From an uncultured Flavobacteriales bacterium (lineage in GTDB: Bacteria; Bacteroidota; Bacteroidia; Flavobacteriales_D; Crocinitomicaceae), in the NCBI GenBank assembly GCA_903939755.1, contig CAJAII010000013.1, forward strand, positions 1-64,000: a DNA stretch of 64,000 nucleotides, given 5' to 3'. A program made the position numbers and the translations under genes. Position 1 is the stretch's first letter; each line of letters starts with the position of its first letter. Below, one piece after another: positions 34,612 to 44,738 of the stretch. Under the pieces are notes generated by a model, which made no database searches, was not told the DNA's origin, and saw only the letters and a list, made by a program, of their open reading frames with translations.

Positions 34612-36768
34612 TTACAAATTCTCTTCAACAAAATCTAAAATCATCTTAAACAAATGATTACGAGTATTTCCACCATAAATACCATGATTTTTATTCGGAT
34701 AAATAAACAAATCAAATTGTTTATCTGCTTTCACCATAGCATTAATTAATTCCATTGAATTTTGATAATGAACGTTATCGTCAGCAGCTCCATGAATCAG
34801 TAAAAATTTTCCTTTCATCAATTGCACAAAATTAACCGGCGAATTAGCATCATATCCATCAGCATTTTCTTTTGGAGTGCGCATAAATCGCTCGGTATAT
34901 ATATTATCATAATTTCTCCAATTTGTAACAGGAGCAACCGCAACTGCCATTTTAAAAACATCGGCGCCTTTTGTAATCGCTAAGGAAGCCATGAAACCGC
35001 CATAACTCCATCCCATGACACCGATTCTATTAGCATCCACATAGGGATACCCTTGTAATACTTTTGCTGAGGCAATTAAGTCTTCCGTTTCTAACTTCCC
35101 TAATTGCAAATACGTGGATTTTTTGAAAGCCGCACCTCTGTAAAGCGTTCCTCTTGGCTCAACACATGCGACAATATAGCCTTTTTGAGTTAGTAACTGG
35201 TGAAACATATAGTCTGAATTGTCCCATGCATCGACCACTTCATTGTGTCCTGGGCCACCATATAAGGTCATATATACGGGATATTTTTTTGTAGAATTAA
35301 AGTTGGCCGGCTTCATGATCCAGCCATTTAATTTATTTCCATTTACATCAAATGTGATGAACTCTTTTTTACTTAATGCTAGATTTCCAAGTTTACTTTT
35401 TAACGCCTTATTATCCTCCAACATCCGAACAAGACTACCATCATTTTTATTTAAGGTATAGAAAGGCGGCGTATTCGCATCAGAATGCGTGAGTACCATG
35501 AACTTCATTCCGGCAGTAAATTCAGCGTCACTAACTCCAATAGGTAATGACAACAATTTATAGTTTGACCCATTGGTGCTAATAGAATGAATGGTTTTGA
35601 TCATAGGAGATACCTCGGCAGAAGAATAATAGACCGTGTTAGTGCTTTCATCAATTCCGTATAAATCTATTACGTCCCAATTTCCTTTCGTAATTTGCGA
35701 ACTTGTACCATTAAAATCAAGTTGATAAATATGATTAAACCCATCGATTTCACTCGTTCTTAAAATCGAATTTCCATCTTTTCGAATCATTAGGTTATTA
35801 TCAATTTCAACGTATGTGGTTGATTTTTCCTCGAAGAACATTTTTTGAGTCATTTTTTTACTTGAAAGATCAACTAAATGATATTTCAAGTTATTTTGGT
35901 GCCTATTTAAGGTTTGAAGAATAAGTTTATTAGCCGTTTTTGACCAAGAAAGTCTTGGAATATACTCGTATTCCCCAAGTTTGATTGGCGTGATTTTTCC
36001 GTTGGAAACATTAACAATATGAGCAGTAACCTTACTATTATCCTCTCCAGCCTTAGGGTATTTGTACTTATATTCCGTTGGATAGAGCTCGTTGTAGAAG
36101 GTTAGATTAAATTCCTTTACCTCCTTTTCATCAAATCGTAAAAAAGCAATCCATTTAGAATCCGGCGACCAGTCATAGCCTTTGGTAATACTAAATTCTT
36201 CCTCATAGACCCAATCCGTTGTACCGTTAATAATTTTATTTCTTTTTCCATCTTCTGTCAATTTTACGACTTTACCATTCGCAACTTGCTTTACAAAAAT
36301 GTCATTACCGTAAATAAAAGAAACTGATTTTCCATCGGGTGAATACTCCGCTAAAGATTGCGGTTGATGCTTTTCATCCAATGGCATTAATTGTTTTGTC
36401 GATATATCATATAAATAATAAATTGCCGTAAAACTTCTTCGATAAATAGGAACTATACTTGTCATGAACAGAATTTTCGTCTCATCAAAATTGAACTCAT
36501 AATCTTCAAAAGCGATCATTGCCTCCTTATATATCAACGAATTACCGTTTACCAACAAAGTACCCGCATCAGTGGGGTCCGTTAATTTATACTTAACAAT
36601 AGAGCCCTCCTCATTCATTTTTGTATAATGTTCCCCGTCTTTCATCGATTTGAATCCCTCTACTCCTTTCGGATAAAACTCATACTTTTTCCATATTTGT
36701 TCGACCGTAATATCTTGAGCATACAGCTGTAAACTCACTAAAAAGAATGCACAAAAAATAATTTTCAT
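34612..36768 (-). CDS. S9 family dipeptidyl peptidase IV-like protease
   Basis: 718 residues. Signal peptide MKIIFCAFFLVSLQLYAQ, an N-terminal eight-bladed propeller (about 40-460), and an alpha/beta-hydrolase domain (about 470-718). Catalytic triad: Ser588 in GWSYGGFMA, Asp664 in GAADDNVH (the second Asp by family alignment), and His695 in NHGIYGG. The Glu pair of DPP IV is visible as DWVYEEEF. It removes N-terminal dipeptides, usually after Pro or Ala, in the periplasm. Single gene; peptide scavenging is the likely role. Confidence 0.93.
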   Translation of the reverse strand: MKIIFCAFFLVSLQLYAQDITVEQIWKKYEFYPKGVEGFKSMKDGEHYTKMNEEGSIVKYKLTDPTDAGTLLVNGNSLIYKEAMIAFEDYEFNFDETKILFMTSIVPIYRRSFTAIYYLYDISTKQLMPLDEKHQPQSLAEYSPDGKSVSFIYGNDIFVKQVANGKVVKLTEDGKRNKIINGTTDWVYEEEFSITKGYDWSPDSKWIAFLRFDEKEVKEFNLTFYNELYPTEYKYKYPKAGEDNSKVTAHIVNVSNGKITPIKLGEYEYIPRLSWSKTANKLILQTLNRHQNNLKYHLVDLSSKKMTQKMFFEEKSTTYVEIDNNLMIRKDGNSILRTSEIDGFNHIYQLDFNGTSSQITKGNWDVIDLYGIDESTNTVYYSSAEVSPMIKTIHSISTNGSNYKLLSLPIGVSDAEFTAGMKFMVLTHSDANTPPFYTLNKNDGSLVRMLEDNKALKSKLGNLALSKKEFITFDVNGNKLNGWIMKPANFNSTKKYPVYMTLYGGPGHNEVVDAWDNSDYMFHQLLTQKGYIVACVEPRGTLYRGAAFKKSTYLQLGKLETEDLIASAKVLQGYPYVDANRIGVMGWSYGGFMASLAITKGADVFKMAVAVAPVTNWRNYDNIYTERFMRTPKENADGYDANSPVNFVQLMKGKFLLIHGAADDNVHYQNSMELINAMVKADKQFDLFIYPNKNHGIYGGNTRNHLFKMILDFVEENL

Positions 36769-36881
36769 CGTAATTGTTTTTTAAGTGACGAAGATACTTG
36801 TTAAAGTTTAATTAATATATGTGGCTAAAAAAATTTAATCTTAAACAATCAATGTGGTGTGTTTTTAAGTAAATTTTAAAT

Positions 36882-36889
36882 TACTTTTG
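36882..36889 (+). promoter_or_regulatory. -7 box TACTTTTG before the lamin-tail protein gene
   Basis: Exact TAnnTTTG match 19 nt upstream of the ATG at 36909. It is the best promoter candidate for the whole nuclease/receptor locus. Confidence 0.5.
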
Positions 36890-36908
36890 TGCAATAAAAT
36901 TTTAAACC

Positions 36909-37967
36909 ATGAAAATAACCTCTACTCTACTTTTTTTCTTTGCTATTAATGCAGTAGTTGCACAATCGAATTGTAGCCAATTATTTATTTCAGAATACGT
37001 GGAAGGTTGGTCAAATAATAAAGCCTTAGAAATTTATAATCCTACATCATCCCCAATCGATTTAAGTCAATATTTTGTTGCACGTTATTCAAATGGATCA
37101 TCAACCGCTACAGTAGCCAATTCCATTCAATTGTCAGGAATAGTTGCTCCACATGGTGTTTACGTGGCTGTATTGGAAAAATTAGATCCACTAGGAATGG
37201 GCCAAGAAGCTCCGGTTTGGGATTCATTACAAGTAAGAGCTGATGGATTTTATTGCCCAGTATATAATACTTCTAACTGTTTCTATTGGAATGGAAATGA
37301 TGCTGTTATGTTAGCTAAAGGAACTTTACCTGCATCCCCTACCACATTAATTAATCCTACTAACGTACCTGGATTTGTGATTGTAGATATTTTTGGTAAA
37401 ATAGGTGAAAATCCTGCGAATGAAACAGGAAGCGCGGCAGGAAACGATGGTGCATGGTCTTCACAATTTCCATACAGTACAGGATTGGGAATTCAGGTAA
37501 CCAAAGATCATTCTATGATTCGTAAAATAGCGGTTCAAAAAGGCGTAAATACACCTGTTTCTTTCTTCGACCCTTTATTAGAATGGGATTCTATTCCTGC
37601 TGTAATTGTTCGATTAGATGCCAATGGAGATACGATTTTTGGAACAAGTGGTAACCCCATTTTAGATGGAAATTGGAATTCATTAGGCTCACATGATTGC
37701 AATTGTAATCCTGCAGCTATTAATGAAACAATCGTCCCGGATTTAATTATGTTTCCAAATCCAACTTCAGGAATCGTTTATTTAAAAAATGCGCAAAACA
37801 TTAAAGCGGTTCAGCTAGTTAATGCTTTCGGTCAGCAAATCACGTATAACACCTACGAGAACAAATCCACAGTGACGATTGATATAGACGGTCATAATGG
37901 AGTTTATTTCTTGAGGATTACCATGAAAAATGGATCGCAAGAAATTAAAAAAGTAATTGTAAGATAA
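36909..37967 (+). CDS. Secreted lamin-tail-domain protein with T9SS sorting domain
   Basis: 352 residues. Signal peptide MKITSTLLFFFAINAVVAQ, then a lamin-tail domain (about 22-160) with LFISEYVEGWSNNKALEIYNP, the form often found in secreted Bacteroidetes nucleases, but with no nuclease domain attached here. The last ~75 residues (LIMFPNPTSGIVYLKNAQ to IKKVIVR) form a type A C-terminal sorting domain for the type IX secretion system, so the protein is exported to the surface. The domain can bind DNA or protein surfaces; the role here is unknown. A terminator-like hairpin separates it from the TonB receptor gene. Confidence 0.82.
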   Translation: MKITSTLLFFFAINAVVAQSNCSQLFISEYVEGWSNNKALEIYNPTSSPIDLSQYFVARYSNGSSTATVANSIQLSGIVAPHGVYVAVLEKLDPLGMGQEAPVWDSLQVRADGFYCPVYNTSNCFYWNGNDAVMLAKGTLPASPTTLINPTNVPGFVIVDIFGKIGENPANETGSAAGNDGAWSSQFPYSTGLGIQVTKDHSMIRKIAVQKGVNTPVSFFDPLLEWDSIPAVIVRLDANGDTIFGTSGNPILDGNWNSLGSHDCNCNPAAINETIVPDLIMFPNPTSGIVYLKNAQNIKAVQLVNAFGQQITYNTYENKSTVTIDIDGHNGVYFLRITMKNGSQEIKKVIVR

Positions 37968-37982
37968 ATTTCCTCAATATAT

Positions 37983-38005
37983 AAAAGCCGTTTAAAGCGG
38001 CTTTT
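37983..38005 (+). terminator. Hairpin between the lamin-tail and TonB-receptor genes
   Basis: Perfect 8-bp stem AAAAGCCG/CGGCTTTT with a 7-nt loop and a short T/A-rich tail, only 18 nt before the receptor start. It is either a terminator or a partial attenuator. No clear separate promoter for the receptor gene lies in between. Confidence 0.7.
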
Positions 38006-38022
38006 ATTATTTTATTCTTCCA

Positions 38023-40767
38023 ATGAAGACATACCTACTTATTTTTTCCTGCGTGTTATCTTTTTTTGTCGTAGGACAGAATAAAGGTTCGTTAAGCATC
38101 AAAGTTGTCGACGTAAATAAAGATATCGTTGTCGGTGCAAAGGTGATTTTAACGAGTGAAACAGATCCAAATGCTATTTTCAAAGCCGTTACATCATCAG
38201 ATGGAACATGTATAATTAGCAATCTAATTTTCGGGGCTTACCAAGCCAATGCGAGTATGATTGGCTTTGAACCTATTACACAACCCATAAAAATCTCAAA
38301 AACAGAGAATACATTAACGATCCTACTTGGAGGGAATCAAGAATTTGAAGAAGTTAAGGTAATTGGGAATTTAGTGAACGAAGGCAACGTTCCAGTCGCT
38401 GTTACAAAAATATCACTGCAGAAAATAACGGAAGAATTAGGGTCGAGGGATTTACCTATGTTATTAAATGGTACTGCAGGAGTTTATGCAACGTCACAAG
38501 GTGGAGGAGATGGAGATGCAAGAATCAACGTCCGTGGTTTTGACCAACGAAATGTGGGTGTTATGATAGATGGTGTTCCTGTTAACGACATGGAAAATGG
38601 CGCTGTTTATTGGTCAAATTGGTTCGGTTTAGATGCGATAACGGCCCAAATGCAAGTTCAAAGAGGATTGGGCGCCACAAAAATTGCCATGCCTTCAATC
38701 GGTGGAACGATTAATATCATAACACAAGGAATCGGCAATAAAAAAGGAGGAAGTTTTAAACAAGAGTATGGAACAGGTAACCTGCTTAGATCTAGTTTTT
38801 CATACAATACAGGCATGACACCAAAAGGTTGGGGTGTGACTGTTTCTGCGTCCTACAAACAAGCTGATGGTTGGGTAGATGGAACATATAGTCAAGGATT
38901 ATTTGGCTACGCAAAAATTTCAAAAAAGATAAATTCGCATTTAATAACCCTATCAGGATTTGCTGCCCCCCAAAAACATGGTCAACGATCATACAACCAA
39001 GCCATTCAATATTGGGATAAAGATGCCGCAAGAAATTTAGGAACAACCATAGATACAAACACGCAGTTTTTTGATATGGGAGTTCGATACAACCAACATT
39101 GGGGATATCGAACGGAAAACGGAAAAAGAGAGATCCTGTCTGAACGTGAAAATTTTTATACTAAGCCACAACTAACCTTAAAGGACTTTTGGAAAGTAAA
39201 TGATAAATTATCCATTTCTAACATGGCCTATGTTTCAATAGGGCGTGGTGGAGGAACAAGTATTTATAATTCATCTGCAGTGCTCAGGGATTCCAATAAT
39301 TTGATAGATTGGGATTTGATGGAACAATCCAATAAAGTCAACTCGTTATTTGGTACTCCAAACATAGATCTTCTTTACTCCCCTACTGAAATAAAATCGA
39401 GTCAGCTAATCATCGCTAGCATAAATAATCATTTTTGGGCGGGGTATTTAGGACAATTTAATTATGATTTGTCAAAAAAGGTAGAGTTGTCAGGCGGAAT
39501 CGATTTGCGGTACTATGAAGGAAGGCATTATCAAGTGGTTTCAGATTTATTAGGCGGTGATTATTACGTAGATAATGCTGATAAAAACGCTGCGTCTCCT
39601 ATGAAAAGAGTGGGCGATAAAATCGCTAAAAACACCTTTAATGCCGATCGAAGTGGATTGGTTCAATGGACCGGAGCTTTTGGCCAAATGTCCTACACTG
39701 GGGACAAACTATCGTTTTTTGTTAACGTAACTGGTATCTTAAACGGATATAAAGGCATTGATTATTTCCAAAAAAGAGTCTTGGAAATTGGAGATACTAC
39801 CTTGCGAATTGGTACGGGAGATACGATCCAATATCAAGGCAATACGTATACATCTTCCTCAGTAGGACTAAAAAACGATCAAACAGATTGGAAATTTTTA
39901 CCCGGATCTACTTTTAAAGGCGGAGTGGCTTACCGAATTATTGAAAATGCGAGTGCTTATATCAACCTTGGTTATTTAAATCGTACGCCACAATTTTCTA
40001 ATGTCATAGACAACAACACCAATGCCTTCTTTGGAACCTTCACCAACGAACTTATTTTAGCGTTGGAAGGCGGGTTGAATTATGCTAATAAAAAATTTGG
40101 CGTGAACCTAAATGGTTATGCGACGAATTGGAAAAATAAACCTTTTCCATATGGCGTTGCCGTTCCAGATCCAAATGACCCCACAGAATTTATTCGCGTT
40201 AATATTAACGGAATGGATGCTGTTCATCTTGGCGGCGAATTAGACATTGCCTATAATATTACCAAAAAATTAAGTGCTGAATTCATGTTTTCTTATGGAA
40301 ACTGGTATTGGAATTCAGACAAGACCGTCCTTATTCCTCAATATGATTCACTAGAAATAACCTTTGATGCCAAAGGCGTGCACGTTGGTGATGCGGCACA
40401 AACAGCTTTATCTGCTTCTATTCGCTATGAACCCTTCAAAAATTTCTATTGTAAAGTTCAAGCTCAGTATTTTGATCGATATTTTTCTAATTTTGATCCT
40501 TTTACATTACAAGGTGTGAATGCAAGAAGAGAATCATGGATAATGCCGTCTTATTATCTGATTAACTTATTTGCAGGTTATAAATACCCCTTAAAAAACT
40601 GTACGCTTAATACAAGTGCTACCATCACTAATTTATTAAATACGAGATATATTTCTGATGCTACCAACAATGCAAACGATAGTTATGATACCTTTGATGC
40701 GCAATCAGCCACCGTTATGTTTGGAGGAGGATTTCGATTTAATGTATCAGTCGGTATTCAATTTTAA
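38023..40767 (+). CDS. TonB-dependent receptor
   Basis: 914 residues. Signal peptide MKTYLLIFSCVLSFFVVGQ, a carboxypeptidase-regulatory-like domain (about 22-105), a plug domain (about 115-235; INVRGFDQRNVGVMIDGVPV, VQRGLGATKIAMPSIGG), and a 22-strand barrel to a C-terminal aromatic residue (VSVGIQF). It uses TonB energy to take up a ligand through the outer membrane. There is no SusD partner. The gene is 16 nt upstream of a secreted endonuclease I gene and of the 5'-nucleotidase genes, suggesting that nucleic acid fragments or nucleotides are the ligand (inference). Confidence 0.92.
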   Translation: MKTYLLIFSCVLSFFVVGQNKGSLSIKVVDVNKDIVVGAKVILTSETDPNAIFKAVTSSDGTCIISNLIFGAYQANASMIGFEPITQPIKISKTENTLTILLGGNQEFEEVKVIGNLVNEGNVPVAVTKISLQKITEELGSRDLPMLLNGTAGVYATSQGGGDGDARINVRGFDQRNVGVMIDGVPVNDMENGAVYWSNWFGLDAITAQMQVQRGLGATKIAMPSIGGTINIITQGIGNKKGGSFKQEYGTGNLLRSSFSYNTGMTPKGWGVTVSASYKQADGWVDGTYSQGLFGYAKISKKINSHLITLSGFAAPQKHGQRSYNQAIQYWDKDAARNLGTTIDTNTQFFDMGVRYNQHWGYRTENGKREILSERENFYTKPQLTLKDFWKVNDKLSISNMAYVSIGRGGGTSIYNSSAVLRDSNNLIDWDLMEQSNKVNSLFGTPNIDLLYSPTEIKSSQLIIASINNHFWAGYLGQFNYDLSKKVELSGGIDLRYYEGRHYQVVSDLLGGDYYVDNADKNAASPMKRVGDKIAKNTFNADRSGLVQWTGAFGQMSYTGDKLSFFVNVTGILNGYKGIDYFQKRVLEIGDTTLRIGTGDTIQYQGNTYTSSSVGLKNDQTDWKFLPGSTFKGGVAYRIIENASAYINLGYLNRTPQFSNVIDNNTNAFFGTFTNELILALEGGLNYANKKFGVNLNGYATNWKNKPFPYGVAVPDPNDPTEFIRVNINGMDAVHLGGELDIAYNITKKLSAEFMFSYGNWYWNSDKTVLIPQYDSLEITFDAKGVHVGDAAQTALSASIRYEPFKNFYCKVQAQYFDRYFSNFDPFTLQGVNARRESWIMPSYYLINLFAGYKYPLKNCTLNTSATITNLLNTRYISDATNNANDSYDTFDAQSATVMFGGGFRFNVSVGIQF

Positions 40768-40783
40768 TGTTTAACTAATTTTT

Positions 40784-43054
40784 ATGAAAAAAATAATTTT
40801 AAGTAGTCTCGTAATTTTATCATCGATCTCCGTTTTTGCACAAAATATTGCTACAGCAAGAAATGCAGGTATTGGTCAAACAGTAACGGTTACAGGTGTT
40901 TCTTCTAATGGGTCAGAACTTGGTTCTATTCGCTACATCCAAGATGGAAGTGCAGCAATCCCATGCTATGGAACGAATTTGAGTAGTGTGTTAAAAGGAG
41001 ATTCAATTACCGCTACAGGTGTCTTGTTTGACTTTAACGGTTTATTGGAAATTTCGCCAACAAGCTCGTTTACGAATCATGGCCCCACAACTCAAAACAT
41101 CCCTTTAAACATTCCAATAACAAGCGCAGGCGAACCATTGGAAGCGCAATTAATTCGAATAGAAAATGTGACATTTGTACAAAGTGGGTCATTTGCAGCT
41201 GGAAATAGCACGGTTCAAATTACAGATGGAACGAATACATTAGATGTTCGCATAAACGGGACAACAAATATTGATGGCAGCGCAATCCTAGCTGGACCAG
41301 TTACCATAACTGGAGTACTTGGTCAATTTAATACAAGTTATCAAATTGTGCCTAGAAGCACGAACGATATCGTAGCTTATGTAGCACCATTAAATGAAAT
41401 TAATGTTAAAATTAATGGAGCAACCGTACTAAACAATGGTTCATACATCATTGGAAATACCGCAATTAATTCCATTACAATAGAAAACACAGGTGTTCAA
41501 AACCTTAGCGTAACTGGAGCAAACCTTTCAGGAGTTAATGCTGCCGATTATACAACCAACCTAAATACAGCCACTATTCCTGGTGGAGGCAACCAAAACT
41601 TCACCCTTAATTTTAACCCAACAGGACCTGGTTCAAGGTATGCTTCTATTTCTATTAGTAATTCAGACCTTGACGAAAATCCATACCTGATTAATTTCAT
41701 TGCCGTTGGAAATGATAACTTAGCTACTGAACCAACCAGTAATCCGAGCGGCTTAACATTTTCAAATGTACAAGCTTACACACTTGCGGGAACATATAAC
41801 GACGGAGTAAATGCAGAAAAGTACATCGTTCTTTGGAAAAATGGAAGCGCTGTTACTGCCGTTCCAACAGATGGAACTTCTTACTTGCGAGGCGATATTA
41901 TTGGCGATGCTAAAGTGGCATACATTGGTCCAGGCACCTCATTTACGCCAAGAGGAATAATTGCCAATCAATCGTATCATTTTGCCGTTTTTGCCTTTAA
42001 TGGCCCAGCTGGTTTTCAGAATTATAAAACAACAAATGCGGCAATAGGAAATACAAGTAGCACAGGATTAAATATCGGAAATTACTATGGCGCTATAAAT
42101 TCATCTTCACCAACATTTTTAACAAACCTTTCCAACCTTATCAATCCGCACACTGTTGTTAGTTATTTTAACTACAAACAAACGGTTATGAATCAATTTG
42201 AGGTGAGAGATACCACAAATGGACAATCTTACGTGATATGTGCGTATTCAGGGGAGAGAAAGGTGTTTAATGATCCGTTCGATTGGTCTACGCAGGGTTA
42301 CTCTCGAGAGCATAGCTTTTGTCATTCATGGATGCCAACATTTCCAGCAGACAGTCCTGAATTAATGGAATACAATGATCAACATAATTTATACCCTACC
42401 AATTTACAGAATGCCAATACACCTAGAAGTAATCTACCTTTAATGGACATTACAGGAAATGTTGTTTTTAACTATTTAGAAGGAAGTGTTGGTTACAATG
42501 GAGCGCAAATGGTATACGAACCAAGAGCGTCGCAAAAAGGAAATGCCGCAAGAGCCATTTTTTATATGGCGACCTGCTACAATGGTATCAGTGGAAACAA
42601 TTGGTCACTGCCGGCTTACCAAGATCAAACATCATTGAAAAATTGGCATTTTGCAGATTTACCAGATAATTATGAAATCGCTAGACAAGAATATATTTTT
42701 AGTACACAAGGAAATAGAAATCCATACATCGATTCTGTAAATTATGCTTGTCACGTAAGTTTTTCAAACATGACTTATTTAGCTGTTGATTGCAATGTAG
42801 GCTTAGAAGAGCAATTAGCTATGAACTTTAGCGTATTCCCTGTTCCTTCTAATGGAAAAGTATTCGCACAAGTAAATGGCTTGAACATTACAGGGTATGT
42901 TATAACAGATATACTTGGTAAAACAGTTCTTCAAAACAACTTAGTTAGCCTACCTGTTTTAGAACTAGATGGCAGCCAACTTAAGGCTGGAAAATATTTA
43001 ATGGAAGTAAATACAGAACTTGGCAAAGCTAGAAGTTCTTTTATCATTGAATAA
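40784..43054 (+). CDS. Secreted endonuclease I family protein with T9SS sorting domain
   Basis: 756 residues. Signal peptide MKKIILSSLVILSSISVFAQ. An N-terminal OB-like/DUF5689-type region (about 20-205) with ITATGVLFDFNGLLEISP is followed by an immunoglobulin-like segment (about 205-310), a linker domain and the endonuclease I domain (about 425-670). Catalytic signature SREHSFCHSWMP with His510, then DQHNLYPTN and RNPYIDS. The last ~75 residues (NFSVFPVPSNGKVFAQVNG to SSFIIE) are a type A T9SS sorting domain. It would cut extracellular DNA or RNA at the cell surface. The stop overlaps the next start by one base. Confidence 0.9.
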   Translation: MKKIILSSLVILSSISVFAQNIATARNAGIGQTVTVTGVSSNGSELGSIRYIQDGSAAIPCYGTNLSSVLKGDSITATGVLFDFNGLLEISPTSSFTNHGPTTQNIPLNIPITSAGEPLEAQLIRIENVTFVQSGSFAAGNSTVQITDGTNTLDVRINGTTNIDGSAILAGPVTITGVLGQFNTSYQIVPRSTNDIVAYVAPLNEINVKINGATVLNNGSYIIGNTAINSITIENTGVQNLSVTGANLSGVNAADYTTNLNTATIPGGGNQNFTLNFNPTGPGSRYASISISNSDLDENPYLINFIAVGNDNLATEPTSNPSGLTFSNVQAYTLAGTYNDGVNAEKYIVLWKNGSAVTAVPTDGTSYLRGDIIGDAKVAYIGPGTSFTPRGIIANQSYHFAVFAFNGPAGFQNYKTTNAAIGNTSSTGLNIGNYYGAINSSSPTFLTNLSNLINPHTVVSYFNYKQTVMNQFEVRDTTNGQSYVICAYSGERKVFNDPFDWSTQGYSREHSFCHSWMPTFPADSPELMEYNDQHNLYPTNLQNANTPRSNLPLMDITGNVVFNYLEGSVGYNGAQMVYEPRASQKGNAARAIFYMATCYNGISGNNWSLPAYQDQTSLKNWHFADLPDNYEIARQEYIFSTQGNRNPYIDSVNYACHVSFSNMTYLAVDCNVGLEEQLAMNFSVFPVPSNGKVFAQVNGLNITGYVITDILGKTVLQNNLVSLPVLELDGSQLKAGKYLMEVNTELGKARSSFIIE

Positions 43055-43752
43055 TGAATAAGCTAATTTGGATTTTATGTTTAGGAGCAAGCCTTGTGGC
43101 TTGCTCTTCGCATTTAGTCTTACACCAAAATGCCATCGTCCCTGTTTCGAAAGATGGCGTAGGTGTACCTGAAACAGAACAAATAATAAAGCCCTATCGA
43201 GATTCAATGTCGAAAGTGATGAACATTCACGTCGGAAATTCACCCGTGAACTTTATTGTTGAGCGCCCCACTTCGAATTTAATGAATTGGGTCGCTGATG
43301 CTTTGTTTACCAATCAGACTAAAACAATTCGCTTAAGCCAACCCGTATTTTGCCTGTTAAATTTTGGCGGAATTCGTTCCACCATAAATAAAGGGGAAAT
43401 ATTGATGGGCGACATGTTCAAACTAATGCCCTTTGATAATTTAATTACATGGGTTGAAGTTCCCGTTGAAGTCTTACCGGAAATTGCTGCTTTTCTGCTT
43501 AAAACAGGAGGTGAACCATTAGCTAATGCCTACTTAGAAAATGGCCAATTAAACGTCAACGGGCTAGACCAAAGTCATACACACGTTTGGATCATTACCT
43601 CAGACTATTTAGCTAATGGGGGCGATAACATGTTGTTTTTTAAAAAAGGGACCAACTACACGAAACATACTAAAACCCTAAGAGACGCTCTGATTGAAGA
43701 GGCCATGTTCCAAGGAGATTTAATGGAGACAACTGATAAAAGAATTCGGTAA
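43054..43752 (+). CDS. Lipoprotein with 5'-nucleotidase C-terminal domain
   Basis: 232 residues. Lipoprotein signal ending LVAC (Cys17), then the substrate-binding domain of 5'-nucleotidases (about 60-215): NLMNWVADALF, LNFGGIRSTINKGEI, MPFDNLITWVEV. In UshA-type enzymes this domain holds the nucleotide base and is fused behind the metallophosphatase domain; here it is a separate, lipid-anchored protein. The catalytic half is the next gene, and the two genes overlap by one base, so they should act together. This split is known in Bacteroidetes. Confidence 0.88.
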   Translation: MNKLIWILCLGASLVACSSHLVLHQNAIVPVSKDGVGVPETEQIIKPYRDSMSKVMNIHVGNSPVNFIVERPTSNLMNWVADALFTNQTKTIRLSQPVFCLLNFGGIRSTINKGEILMGDMFKLMPFDNLITWVEVPVEVLPEIAAFLLKTGGEPLANAYLENGQLNVNGLDQSHTHVWIITSDYLANGGDNMLFFKKGTNYTKHTKTLRDALIEEAMFQGDLMETTDKRIR

Positions 43753-44651
43753 TGGAAAGAAGAGGATTTTTAAGAAAAGCCGGACTAGGTTTAACAGGAA
43801 TAGTAGTTGTTCAACAAGGATTTGGGCAAACCTTCGTAAAGAAAAGTAAGCGAATTACCATTCTTCATACCAATGACACCCATTCCAACATTGATCCATT
43901 TCCTGACAATCATCCCAAATATCCAGGTATGGGAGGCGTCGCCAAAAGACATTCCATCATTAAAAAAATACGAGAAGAAGAGGCGCATGTCCTTTTATTG
44001 GATGCCGGAGATATTTTTCAAGGAACGCCCTATTTCAACACATTCAAAGGACATTTAGAAATGAAAATCATGTCCGAGATGGGCTATGATGCAGCAACGA
44101 TGGGCAACCACGACTTTGACATTGGGTTAGAAGGTTTTTTGAGCGCTCAAGAACATGCCAACTTTCCATTTTTATGCTCCAATTATGATTTCACCGATAC
44201 CATTTTGAATGGAAAAACGAAAAAAAATACCATTTTCTATAAAGGCGGAATAAAAATTGGCGTATTTGGAATTGGCGTAAATTTATCCAGCCTCGTACCC
44301 GATGCAAATTATGGAAAAATGATTTACAAGGATCCTTTTGAAACCGCCAATGAGCAAGCTGCAGAATTGAAAGCGAAGGGATGTGATCTTGTTATTTGCC
44401 TTTCTCATTTGGGGTATGAATACAAAGATGACAAACCATCTGATCGATTATTAGCACAAAAAACAAGAAATATTCACTTGATCTTAGGAGGACACTCCCA
44501 CACATTTCTGGAGAAACCAACCTTGGAAAAAAACATAGATCAAGCACCCGTATTAATCAACCAAACAGGATGGGCAGGGATTAATCTAGGAAGAATTGAC
44601 ATCGATTTTGATAAACAACTCTTTCATTCAGATACCATAAAAGTCATCTAA
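43752..44651 (+). CDS. Metallophosphoesterase, 5'-nucleotidase N-terminal catalytic domain
   Basis: 299 residues with a twin-arginine-like leader RRGFLRKAGLGLTG. The calcineurin-like domain carries all metal ligands: HTNDTHSNIDPF, DAGDIFQGTPYF, TMGNHDFDIG, CLSHLGYE, GGHSHTF. It removes phosphate from nucleotides in the periplasm, giving nucleosides and Pi, using the C-terminal-domain lipoprotein encoded just upstream for substrate binding. It is last in the TonB receptor-endonuclease-nucleotidase operon. A weak AAGAAG/CTTCTT hairpin follows at 44652-44669. Confidence 0.9.
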   Translation: MERRGFLRKAGLGLTGIVVVQQGFGQTFVKKSKRITILHTNDTHSNIDPFPDNHPKYPGMGGVAKRHSIIKKIREEEAHVLLLDAGDIFQGTPYFNTFKGHLEMKIMSEMGYDAATMGNHDFDIGLEGFLSAQEHANFPFLCSNYDFTDTILNGKTKKNTIFYKGGIKIGVFGIGVNLSSLVPDANYGKMIYKDPFETANEQAAELKAKGCDLVICLSHLGYEYKDDKPSDRLLAQKTRNIHLILGGHSHTFLEKPTLEKNIDQAPVLINQTGWAGINLGRIDIDFDKQLFHSDTIKVI

Positions 44652-44738
44652 AAGAAGGTATAACTTCTTATCCTAATTAATTTTCTTACATTTAAAAAAT
44701 GATTCCTACACATTTTTAGAGAATTTAATACTCAAATA

